This document shows, piece after piece, positions 22,651 through 33,052 of a DNA stretch of 64,000 nucleotides. A model generated the notes under the pieces. The model was not told where the DNA came from. It was given only the letters and a program-made list of their open reading frames with translations, and did no database searches. Position 1 is the first letter of the stretch. Every line of letters begins with the position of its first letter. Source of the stretch: Isoetes taiwanensis (Eukaryota > Streptophyta > Lycopodiopsida > Isoetales > Isoetaceae); contig JAJEKV010000044.1 in the NCBI GenBank assembly GCA_021234155.1, positions 9,646,777-9,710,776 of the forward strand. Reading direction: 5' to 3'. A program made the translations under genes and the position numbers.

Positions 22651-25465
22651 GAATGACTCTTTATCTTCTCAAGGTCGCTCTTACTCGCGGGACTTTGCGC
22701 TGTAATTTTTAATCTACCTTCCACTCACCCATCGTGGTCATTTACTCACTTCCTGCATTCCAGCCGACCCTTGCATTGCTCCATGAATCTGTGGTACCGC
22801 TTCTCTAAATCCGATCAGAAGTACCCATTTAGCGCTCTTCACATGTAAGTAGCTCCATTTCACTAGTATTGAAGGCAAGAAATTGGGATCTTCTTGTCTC
22901 CTTTATGTGCCCTGCCAAGAAGAACCTCTCGGGATCTATCTCAAGATGGTCAGTCCGTCATTTCCAAGCAAGAACGCTAGCTTGTCTCCAATACTTCCTC
23001 CTGATTAGAGTGTGCCTCTTTAGGAGACTTACGGGAAAACCCTATGGATTTTGAGATGTGTCGGCAGTCCAACCTCAGAGGATTGGGTACCTACTTTGTT
23101 ATCCTGGAAAGGTCCAGCTCATCTTGGAGCAAGCTTTCTGCAATTGCCGACGCGGAGCTTGGCCTCGCCTTTACCTTTTGATCTTCAACCATACTTTGTC
23201 TTCCACCCAAAATTCCTCATACCCCATGCTTGTTCTGCCATGTTTTTCTCAGCTTACTATTACATAAGAGGTATCCTTTACCTCCCTCCACTAACTCGTA
23301 TATCCAGCATCTCGGCTGGGAGGACTTACTTTCGGCTACGCGATTGTGCTGCGTATCCGGTACACACCGTACCCCGTGACTGATCATGTGCTGAGCATCT
23401 AAGACATTCCCCTGCCATGCTGTTGTGGCGTAACTCTACTAAGTGATAAACACCCTACCTAGATTGCTTTGTTTCAAACATGTTTCTAAATATATCTTCA
23501 AATGATCTTATTTGTTCTCTCCGCTTGACCATCCGTCTCATGGGTGGTGGCGTCGCGGCTCATGGAGAGCTTCGCCCTGATGTGGTGGAAATAGGTCCCC
23601 AAAAGGCACTCATGAAATTAGGAGTCCCTATCGAGATTATCCCATCTAAGCATGCCGCGGAGTCCAAAATCTCCTTAGTAAATAGGATTGGCAAAGATCC
23701 AATGCCGTGATCAATTGTCCCCGCACTCAGCACAAAAATGTGCCATATTTGACAACTTATCGACTACCATCACGTAAGACCCCTGCTCTCACGTTTCAGC
23801 CCCGTAGTATGAAGTCCATGCTTATGACTTTCCACTCCTGGGCCGCCCTGGCACCGCAACGCCCGCCGCACCTGAATTCTGGAGCTGCCCGCTTTGTTTG
23901 CCGGGCATATTTGGCACTCACCATACCTCGCTATCCTTCATGCCGCGCCGTAAGTAGCCGCCAGTTTCTAATTTGAAGTATGTCTTCATAAACCCCTCGC
24001 ATGCCCTCAAGAGTGGGACTATTGTGTGTATCATGGAGGATTATTAGCTTCCTTACTCTCAAGATTATGGTACACACAATTTGTTTTATGGTATAGCACG
24101 CTTTCCTCCTTCTTGTAGTGTGCCTCAATATCTCCTCTTTCTCTTGCTCTGGCCATGACCTCCTTGCAAAAGACTTGCACAAACTCTTTAAAGTCTGGAT
24201 CTCATAAGGCAAGGTTTCTTCGATCTTTCTGCTATACTCACTCAGGAGGCCGCTGATATGGCATTACACGCGCCCTCGCCTTCAACGTTTAGAAATACGT
24301 CACATCACATTGAGCTTACCCTCGCTTGTAGATTATCTCAAGTCATATTCTTCAAGGAATTCCATCCACCCCATTTGCCTCAAATTGAGGAGTGGTTATG
24401 CTGAAAATATATTGAGACTTGGTGATCTATAATCCAATTGGAACTTTCTTCCCAAGAGATAGTGTCTCCAAATTTTACTGCTCTTACACAGCCAAGCTCC
24501 TAATCATACGCTTGGTAGCCGTTCGCGGTCATTCATCTTCTTCGAATCATAGGCCACTACCCCTCTTCCTCCCGCGATGAGGATCGCACTGCCATATCCC
24601 TCGCTAGCCCTGCCGCCACAGTTTTGTATTTCCAGCCGACCGTAAGACTAACACCGCGCCACTGCCAATGCTTCCTTCAATGTGTCAAATGCTTTCTCTC
24701 GGCCTTGTTTTGCCAATGAGTTGCCCACCTTTTATCTTCGGCCGCTGGGTGAGGTCCGCCAATGGCGCCGCTTACCTTGGCAAAGTTCTTGATGAACCTT
24801 CTATAATAGCCTACAGGGCCGTAGGAAGCTCCTCACTCGTATGACTTCAAGTACCGCCAATCAATCACCGCCTAATCTTCGTGAGGGCTCCAAGGAGATG
24901 CCTCTCATGTGATCGCATGCCCTAAGTACTCCACTCTTCTCATAAGCGGCGGTTAATTTAGATAGCTTCGCTAAGAGTTGATGCCTTCTTAGCTTTTCGC
25001 AAGCACTTTCTCAAATGGTGGACATGCTCCTCTTAGGGATTGTCAGAAACCGTGATGTCAGTCAAGAAGACTATGATGAAAGAATCTAGGAATTATAAAG
25101 ACATCGCTCATGAGCCCCATGAAAGTTGTCAGGGGCATTGGACAGCTCAAAGGCCATCGCGGAACTCATAGTATCCATATCTTGGTCCTCAACGCTGTCT
25201 TGTGGATGTCCTCTTCTTTGATTCTTATCCTGTACAACCTCGACCAAGTCTATCTGAAAAGATTTTCGGCCTCCCTCGCAACAACCGGATCCATGAGGAT
25301 CATCTCGACCTCAAGTAAGGCATACTTGTTCCCACTGGTGTGTTTATTTAATCGGGACTCATGAGTCACGCACATCCTAAGACTTCCATCCTTCTTTTCA
25401 CCAAAAGTATAGGTTTCCAAAAAGGAGAGACGCTTAGGTCTTATAAACCCTAGGTCTAGCAACTC
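22650..25465 (-). pseudogene. Ty3/gypsy pol: reverse transcriptase, RNase H, integrase (decayed)
   Basis: Domains run in gypsy order on the minus strand. Reverse transcriptase starts at 25,462 with LLDLGFIRP and EKKDGSLRMCV, then a KIDL-like block (about 25,255) and AFELSNAPDNFHG (about 25,150). The catalytic box reads FLTDI instead of the expected F.DD-type box (about 25,070-25,056). The YYRRFIKNFAK connection follows at about 24,810. RNase H shows AYDSKKMNDRE-like, LKFWRHYLLGRKFQL and RQMGWMEFLEEYDL blocks (24,560-24,340). Integrase has a zinc-binding-like LILHDTHNSPTLGHAGVY region (about 24,050), CLDGIIS-DRD, FMSAFWG and HETDGQAERTNK (23,660-23,500), and a C-terminal EDKVWL block (about 23,195). 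Frameshifts and stops are frequent throughout, so the copy is dead. Gag and protease lie upstream, at higher coordinates. Confidence 0.85.
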
Positions 25466-25819
25466 GCAATTGCTTTCTTTAATTCCGCCAACTCTTCGTT
25501 GATATTCTATATGGCGCTTCGTTTGTTGGCTTAGTCCTGCTCATGCTATTTCACACCTGACTCTCCTCAGAAGGTGGAAGTTGCTAATCTCATCATGAAA
25601 CAAGTCATGGAATCTCTTCTCACCAACTTTGCTATCTAGCTTTGGGACACTACAAGAGGAAAGGGGTATTAGAGCCGCTTATAGCCGTATGATATTTTTA
25701 GTGTTTTAAAGCGAAAATAGTGTTCTCAGAAAGGGCAGCAAATATCTTATGATTAGACATTTCTCCTGGGCCAAGCACTTCCTTCACGCAGGTTCCGGGA
25801 TTCTATGGATGACGCTTTG

Positions 25820-26530
25820 TATTATTTTAACTAATCTAATGCTATAATCGACAAGTATAAATCATATTTAATGAGCCAATGCACTATGAGTCATAGGTGT
25901 TGGCATTTAGCTTCAAGAGATACATGTACTACTCTAATTCAAGCAGTTTGTCTCACTCTATATATACTATTTTAACAAATCTAATGCTATAATCACATTT
26001 ATAAATTAAGCATGAGCTTCATGCATTATGAGTCAAAGGTGCTAAGATTAGGTTCAAGCATGCATGTCATGTGACTCTAGTCCCCACCTTACCATTGGAT
26101 GCTACATATGACTTTATATTGACCTTTAATTCACTCTATGTCCCATACTCATTGTTAGTTCTAATTCTAACTCTAACAATGACCTCCTATTATTGACTCT
26201 ATTATTAACCCTATGTCTCATGCACGTTGACACTAGTTCTCGACTTTACCATTGATGCTACTGCCCTGACTTTATATTGACATATAATTTTGACTCTATA
26301 GTTCCGACACTATCGCCGATCTATTTCCTCACTCTATCAATGGCTCTATGTTTGATGCTATTATCGACTTACATCTAACCCTATGTCCTGGGACGCCATC
26401 ATTGACTCTTTTTATAGTGGTATGAACTCTACTATCTATGCTAACATGTGATTTAACTCTTGTTTGCACGGGCTATATCTCTAGAGTTGATGCTATCATT
26501 GAGTCTATGTCCAACTCTATACTATCAACT
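25820..26530. repeat. Short-period repeats inserted in the gypsy coding region
   Basis: A segment with CTAATGCTATAATC and CATTATGAGTCA-like words is duplicated (about 25,823-25,945 and 25,968-26,085). It is followed by about 440 bp of irregular TGACTCTAT/CCCTATGTC words. The tract lies between the protease-side and reverse-transcriptase motifs and interrupts the frame. Confidence 0.6.
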
Positions 26531-27395
26531 CATATAGTGGCGTACTCTACAACGCACTTTGAAGTCACATTTGATTAAAGTGATTCTCATGTCATTCCCA
26601 CTCTTTTGCACCCTGTTAAAATGACTCAATGCTTTGGCCTCTTTCTCTTCTTCGCCTCTTCGTCGCTTAATCTCAAGTTTAAGGAGATAGACCACTTGCT
26701 CCTTCTTTATGTACTTAAGTAATTTCTCACTAGACATGCATCAAGATGATTGGTGTTACTTTTAATTGCTATCTCGGCGACCTTGCCTTCTCTCAAGGTT
26801 AAGGTCACCTTCCGCTCCCACAATCAATGATCGCCTCCCGCTGGTCCAAGATATTCCATGCCTATTATCAAATCATATTTGCCGCATGTTCATCACTTCA
26901 AATTCCCATTGCTACATCATTCCCTGCAAGTCTTTTTCCGTATGCCCGATTGCTCCACTAGCCAACACAACCGGGTCTAGGCTTTGACTTCAAGGGCTTC
27001 AACTTCAATGTTCTGCACTTATCCGTGAAGCAAAGTTATGTGCCTCGATCATCAAGACTATGAAAGATTTTTGCTTTGGCTTTCCTGGGGCTTGTCGAGA
27101 TGACTTGATATTGGCTTTCTCAAGGCTCTCGTCAATGGCGCAAAAATATGGCACCTATCATGATGTAGTCCGGTGCATCGCCCTCGCTGCCTTCCTCGCT
27201 GGTGTCTCCCATCCCATTCCTCACACGCCGCTGCTTCATCACCAAGGCAATTGTTTGTCCTATGCCCCTCGCTGGAAACACCTCCCAAAGCATACCGCTG
27301 CTTCTATACAATCCTCGCTTCTTTGGGAATGGATTGCAAAAATCGCTTAACGGCTTTGAATAGTTGGAACCCTCCTGTTCCTTGAAGCTCACCGC
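26525..27395 (-). pseudogene. Ty3/gypsy zinc knuckle, protease and pol linker (decayed)
   Basis: On the minus strand, C..RCFQRGHRTNNCLG, a CCHC zinc knuckle read across one frameshift, lies at about 27,290-27,245. Protease-like sequence follows (VANGAIGHTEKDLQGMM near 26,950 and a GISWTSGRRSLIVGAEG segment near 26,850, where DLILGM.WL is usual). The segment starting at 26,737, EKLLKYIKKEQVVYLLKLEIK, matches the stretch between protease and reverse transcriptase in these elements. The expected DTGA active site was not found intact. Confidence 0.65.
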
Positions 27396-27589
27396 TTGTT
27401 ATCCCCGCTTTGCTACCGCTTGCATTGCCTCGCTCTCATAATTCGAGCCACACCACAGTCCAGACTGGCCGCCTTGGGCTATAGCCTCCTCCTCAGCTTT
27501 TCCTTTATCCCGAAATATTGTTGCCTCGTGTATTACTCTCATGTCCCGCTCCTCAAGAACCGGGGACGGCAGACCGCTTTGCCACGCTT

Positions 27590-27965
27590 TTAGGGTTTAT
27601 TACCTTTTAACAATCTCCGGATCTCTCTTTCATTCAACCCTTCTATGTAACCCTCACCAGGCTCTCTCACTCAACTTCTCGGCTAATATAGCCTTAGTCT
27701 CATGAATTCCTCCTGTATCAACCGACTTGTTGCCCCGGCCAGTAACCTCAGAAAATCACAAGATCATGTGACACTTATGTTCTCTTGGCACATAATGACG
27801 CTTTGAACGCCTTTAGTGTCAAACTTCTTGAACCAAGATTGCATACTCTCATTTCATCTAGGCCATGCCTCTCGGGCTCCCATCCCGCATGTTTTCCCCG
27901 AGAATCGCTTAGCCTTCCTTGCTTTCCATACATTGCCGAGCGCCAAGTCAACCTTTAATCGATGA
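27590..27965 (-). pseudogene. Ty3/gypsy gag capsid region (decayed)
   Basis: Minus-strand fragments in successive frames fit the retrotransposon gag capsid fold: MQSWFKKFDTKGVQ, then QEEFMRLRLY, then YIEGLNEREIRRLLKGNK. These match the conserved order W...F / EEF..LRQ / F..GL...IR..L. They lie immediately upstream of the zinc knuckle, as expected. Stops and frame changes separate all the pieces. Confidence 0.6.
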
Positions 27966-28439
27966 TCTCGCCTCTGCCACCGCTTTGGGACCTCTCTACG
28001 TCCCGCTCTCCCTCCTCCTCGCTTCTTATCCGAGTCCGAAGTTCTGAAGCAGAGTCACCTGAGGACTCCGCGGCTAGGGTGACCTCCTTTTCCTGGGCTT
28101 CTTCCTTTTGTTGCAATCGTTTCCACGCACAGTTTCGCAATGGCAATATCTCCCCGACCTCGCTTCGTTGCCGCCCCGCCAGAATGCCCTTATCTCATGA
28201 ATGCCTGGACCTAATCCGATGTTTCCTCCGCTGTTGCCGAGATCAAACTCTTGGTATATATTTCTTACCGGAAGTGCCTTTGCAGCAGGAGTACGCCTTG
28301 TTCACGCTTGTCCCTCGCTCACAACATTTCTAGGTACTCTAGCTACGCACATTAGATTGAACTCGGCGATTAGTTCCTTGTTTTGGTTGTTGCATTAGTT
28401 TGTTTGATGTGATGCAATTGTGGGGACAAAATTATATGT

Positions 28440-31010
28440 CAAGAAAAAACATAATAGGTCATGGTTTATATTCATAGATGTAATATTATTTTTACATTCA
28501 AGATATCGTAGGAATTGAAAACATTTCTAATTCTATTCTTTGAAATTTCTTCTGAATCCGTTGTCCTCCAAAAATTTCGACTTGGGCCGCAGGCCGATGT
28601 TCAGCCTCTAGGTTCCCGGAGAGGATATTTGTGGTCGTAAGCCTCCTTGAAGAGCTGGGCTACCAAGTCTTCAATCCTCCTCTCCTCGATGTATAGGCCG
28701 CAAGAATCGGCCAATCTACCCCGCTGCCTATATATAGGGATCACAAGTTTTAAGATGCTTAATGTCATCGTTTCCTTTGACAAGGACCTAGTATGATCGA
28801 TGTTTGGGGTACATGCTACGTGCCTCCAATCCTCGAGGAGCTTATGAGCATGAAGATCTTTCTTCACCCCGTATCAATTGGCTGCGGTATAACCGCTTAT
28901 TTTTCCATCTACAAGCAAATGAGAGGTAGAACCTATGGTTTTGACAGCTCCTCGCCGGCCGATCCTCAAGACCGCTTCTATGTCTTCCTGTGAGTACTCC
29001 ACGTACCGGCACTACTCTCCTCGCCAAGCCTTATGCGGAAGTCGCCAAAGCGACGCCTTCGCCTGTCGTGGTGCCGGCGTCGTATGTGCTAGGTAGGAGT
29101 GCTGACGCTGATTTTCCCTTCCCCATTTCCATGCTACCTCAATTGCCCAAAACTCCTCTTCCTACTCCGCAACTCGCCAACTATCATCCGCCCCATGCCT
29201 GCAAGTGGTGGGCTTCCACATCTCACATGTCCGCCTGTATGTTCTCGCTTCCCCTTATGCGCCGAAGTGGAAAACTCCCCGAAGTTTCTCCTCAAGGCTT
29301 ACGAAGTTGCCGATCGCCGCCGTGAGGAGGTGCGTGGTTCATCTACCCCCTCAGAGCCCCTATCTCTCACCTCGGGAGGTTCTCGGAGTATCATGGAGGC
29401 TTAAGTATGCCTCCTCCTTGTATAATCACCGTCAAGCTTCTTGTAATTCCTTGCCCAAGTGGTGGGGTTGTTCTGTGGCTCAGCCCTTCTTCAAAACTTT
29501 GGAGTTAAGCCGCCTGCTGTTGCCTTTCCTCTACTACAGGGTCATGTCTTCTCGTGGTCCGACTCAAGGCCCCTGCCTTCTTTCCCACTCCCGTAAGGCA
29601 TGACCGCTTCTCTCGGCCGGGCCGCCATGGCTATATGGGTCTGACTTCTAAGGGTTGCACACAGGAGTTCTATCCTGGGTTTGGTTCTCGGCGAGATAGG
29701 AAGATGGCTATATTACTGTGATAAGAAAAATATCTCTCCTATTGATAGATATAGACATATAATTGGGCGTTTTCTGTCACTTTGTTTCTAGGTATTTATC
29801 TATGTTGGGGATGTCTTGCGTGGCTGTCCCTGAGGGCCATGCTTGGGGAAAAATATCCTATGCAGGATGTGGGAGCTCTACCGCAGACGGTCCTATCTTA
29901 GCACGGAACTCGCATATAACGCCTTGGTAGAAAAGGGTGGCATTGATGGTGGCCTCCCGTGATCAACCTCCTTCCGAAGATGATGGCTAAGATCGAGTTG
30001 ATGTCACCGCCATTATGAGCCGTATACCGTAATTAAAGCCTAAATGCAGAGTTGCCATGGTCTATGAGCAGCTGGGGATATCAAATAGATGGAGAAGCTC
30101 TAAGGGCCCTGAAAATCTGGGCCAGAGGAGGGGAGAAAAGGTGTAGGATGCAAATGAGGGTTGTGATCTACGATAGCAAAACCCCACTCTTGGGAAATTT
30201 TAGGGGTTTGGGGAAAACCTATGATTCCAAGAGATATTAAGTGCAAAAGACATGCTAATCAAGCTTAAGGAGTACAATCCTGGCGCGATCCTATTGCAAC
30301 AAATTCTCGCCTTAATTTGGCAGTTAGCTGGGTTAGGACAATTTTAGTGTGACCACTCACACAAAGGCGCAGGAGCAAACTGGCATGGGTGGGATCTGGG
30401 CCCGGGCACACTGCGGGAGGGGGTGGGGCCTTGTTTGGGTCGAGATGATGCCAAACATGCAAATCCAAGGGTAGTAACTCGCCTATCTCGGCCGGTGATA
30501 TGGGTCGGATTGTGCCCTTACGCTTCATTTGGAAGTTTTGGCCTAGCTTGTCGACCACTGCCACAGCATGAGGATCAAATCCAGCCCGGGCGGATTTGGT
30601 CTCAAGCACTCCTCGCGGAGGGGTGGGCTCCATTTGAGTTTAAGCACACCCCTACAATCTAAGGGTCAAATCCTACTAAAACAAGGTGAGCCGAGTCTAA
30701 TAGTACCTTTACTTCTCTCTCGTGATTTGGACAAGTTTGGCATAGATCGCTCGACCACTACATAGCAGGGCTGGAGATCAAATCCTAGCTCATGGATTTG
30801 GTTCAAGTAATACCTCTATGAGGGGTGGGGCTAAAACACCGAAGTTTTGCTCCAAATTTGTTAATTTCAAAATGCGTAACTTAGTAATACATACCCTACT
30901 TAAACATGATTTAACACATTAATTCAATAAAATTATTATAAATTTGTATTTCTATAAAAATTATTTACAAATAAACTTAATAGTATTCCTTCTTTTATGA
31001 ATTTAGCTAG
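28440..31010. other. Unassigned interior of the gypsy element, possibly another insertion
   Basis: Between the capsid relic and the N-terminal gag-like region are 2.6 kb with no recognised coding motif, bordered by AT-rich patches at 28,440-28,560 and 30,840-31,010. Gag would be implausibly long if this were native, so a second nested insertion is likely. Open frames on both strands were examined and could not be assigned. Confidence 0.4.
30535..30840. repeat. Leader-type repeat, two copies (family also at 32.39 and 32.59 kb)
   Basis: A unit of about 100 bp containing GAGGATCAAATCCAGC-like, GGATTTGGTCTCAAG-like and GAGGGGTGGG-like words occurs at about 30,538-30,632 and 30,735-30,835. More diverged copies lie at about 32,385-32,460 and 32,585-32,690. 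Confidence 0.65.
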
Positions 31011-31689
31011 CCTCATGTCCTTGGGCATGCATGTCACCCTCTTTGCATGGAGTGCACACGCCACCGAAGTCTTCAAAAATGTTGTACTATGTGGCCGCTT
31101 CTACGCTTCCCTGAGTGCTAGTAGCATGTCGTCCGCGGACTTTGTGTTGTCAATTTTTTGGTGCAAAATTTCGAAGTTGGGGCTCAAAGGGGCTCTTGGA
31201 CCAAGAAATGTGAGCTCCTCTAGGAAATGTCTCTCATTTCCCGAAAGAAGCCTCGCAAAGTAAGTAATTTTAGGGTCCGCTTTTCTTCTCATTGGCTTTT
31301 CTGAGGCCGGTTCTGTGGGGCGCTTCAGGTGTTCTCTTTGTTGGCCGTCCTCCCTCCACGTGAGGGGTGACCTTGTGCTCCTCGTATACTTGAGTACTCC
31401 CCTGCATACTCTTCATGTGTAATCGGTGTACTCCTCGACTCTTCCCCACTCCAAGCTCGCGGCCAGGCAGTAATGTAGGGATTCCCGCTATGCCCCGGGC
31501 TATTCGCCGCTTGCAAGCTGGTGAAGGCTACCTGCTGTACGGGGTACCCTTTGCCGCCAAGATTCAGAGTTCGCCGAGGGTCCGGAAAGCCCCCCTGGGA
31601 ATAGTGGACTCCGATCTCCTCATCTCCCGACTAGTGTCGATGTGCTGATGGCTGCTTATTCCGGCCGTTGCTCCCCTAATGATCTACTC

Positions 31690-32233
31690 CTTTGGCTGAG
31701 TCGCCTTCAACTTCCTCTTCGGCCTCCCTAGGCGTGTTCCTGTGGTCTTTTCCCTTATCTCCGCTTCTTCTGCCATCCTCCTCAAGGCTTTCTCCGCCTC
31801 CTCACTTCTTCCTCGGGCCTCTCCTCTCCTCCTTTTTCGCTTCGGCGCCTCCTTCTTCTCCTCCCACCTCCTTTGGTCTTTCCTTCGCGGCTTCTCGCGC
31901 TTCTCCCGATCCTCTTTCTATCCTTCTCCAAATTTTCCTGGAAGCCTTCTCGAAGCTCCCTTCTCTTTCCCCGCAGCCTTCCTCCTCTTCTGGTTGGGTC
32001 ACTCGGGCCGCCGGGCCCTCCCCGGCCGGGTTTGGCCGCTTGCTCCCCGGTTTTATGCGCCAGCTCCTCCTCCCCGACCTCCCCGGCTGCTCCCTGGCAT
32101 CTATATTGGCTCGTTTCTATTCCCGCTCGTTTCTCGCCTCCCCAGCTCGACGGCCTTCAAGAGGCCGCCTCTTACAGCCACATGGTAATTTCTCGACGCT
32201 TCTAAAAATCCGCCTTCGGGGACGAGGAGTCAT
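31690..32233 (-). pseudogene. Probable gag N-terminus, Glu/Arg/Lys-rich (decayed)
   Basis: On the minus strand an ATG at 32,233 opens MTPRPRRRIFRSVEKLPCG and hits a stop after about 39 codons. The same frame then continues as a strongly charged E/K/R-rich segment (EEEEGCGEREGSFEKASRK, EEKKEAPKRKRRRGEARGR) to about 31,700, typical of the coiled N-terminus of plant gypsy gag. The long plus-strand open frames over the same bases are the GC-rich shadow. The assignment rests on position and composition only. Confidence 0.45.
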
Positions 32234-32384
32234 GGCCGGAGGTGATGAGTAAATGAGAACCCTAATTTTCTACTTATAGGTAGGGGTAATTTAGGGTTTG
32301 GACCGTAATTCCATATTAGGTCAATCTAGAAGGTATTAGTGTAGATAAGGGATGAATATATTAGGTTTATGTAGCCAACAAGTA

Positions 32385-32690
32385 TATCCACCTTCACATA
32401 GTGCATGAGGATCAAATCCGAGAACTCGTGGAGGGCGCACTTTGTGAGGGCTTCACCTCTCTTTTGGCCCACTTTAATTTTATAAGGAGTTTCTTAGTGA
32501 TCTAACATGCAAAATTCGCTAGAATCCGCGAATGTCAACCGCATCATTAGATTAGCTAAATTATGCATCTAACTAGGTCAACATGGGTTCACTGACTCCG
32601 CCATATGCGCGAGGAGCAACCGGTACGGGACGTATTTGGTCCGGGCGCACTCGTGATCGCGTGACCTCTTTTTGGCCAATTTTGGCTCGG
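32385..32690. repeat. Leader-type repeat, two further copies
   Basis: ATGAGGATCAAATCCGAG...GGGCGCACTT.GTGAGGGC (about 32,385-32,460) and CGCGAGGAGCAACCGG...GGGCGCACTCGTGATCGC (about 32,585-32,690) belong to the same family as the units at 30.5-30.8 kb. They lie in the untranslated leader between the primer-binding site and gag. Confidence 0.55.
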
Positions 32691-32859
32691 GTTTTTATAA
32701 ACTTACTATTAACTTAGCATTAATCTATTATTTACTAGAAATTAAAATTTTTTTCCAATTTTCGAGGTTCTTGCTTGGGTGGTTGTTCCTCAAGACCGAG
32801 GTCTACCGCTAGTCCCCTATGGGAAAATGGTCGTTGCTCACCTGGTCTACCAAGATCAT

Positions 32860-32872
32860 GCTCGATAACACC
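32860..32872 (-). promoter_or_regulatory. Candidate primer-binding site (tRNA-Met type)
   Basis: The plus strand reads GCTCGATAACACC, which resembles GCTCTGATACCA, the complement of the initiator-tRNA-Met primer-binding site common in plant gypsy elements, with one gap, one extra base and an altered end. It directly abuts the inner edge of the 5' LTR. Confidence 0.4.
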
Positions 32873-33052
32873 GTCGCGGATATCCCCTACTCCCATGGTG
32901 CACACACCGTGATCGTAAGACTCCAGCATTCCCCCTCGTCACCAACATACATCCACTGGCCACCACTCCCAAAGGAATGCCAAACAAGGGAAGAGTGGAT
33001 GTGTCATTCACCCGCCTCCCTCGTCGCACTCCATCTACCGGCTGAATAAACA
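32873..33052 (-). mobile_element. 5' LTR of the gypsy element, inner part
   Basis: CCCCTACTCCCATGGTGCAC, ACACCGTG, CCACTCCCAAAGGAATG and GGGAAGAGTGGATGTG parallel 20,420-20,560 in the 3' LTR. Homology breaks off near 33,050 and resumes at about 39,593. Confidence 0.7.

Noticed and set aside
28990-29325. 111-codon plus-strand frame with Pro/Ala-rich start
   Set aside because: It lies inside the minus-strand gypsy interior with overlapping frames; no recognisable domain and no splice-supported context.
31692-32252. 186-codon plus-strand open frame rich in Ser, Pro and Leu, and two overlapping frames
   Set aside because: GC-rich shadow of the charged gag-like minus-strand sequence; three overlapping open frames and no domain.
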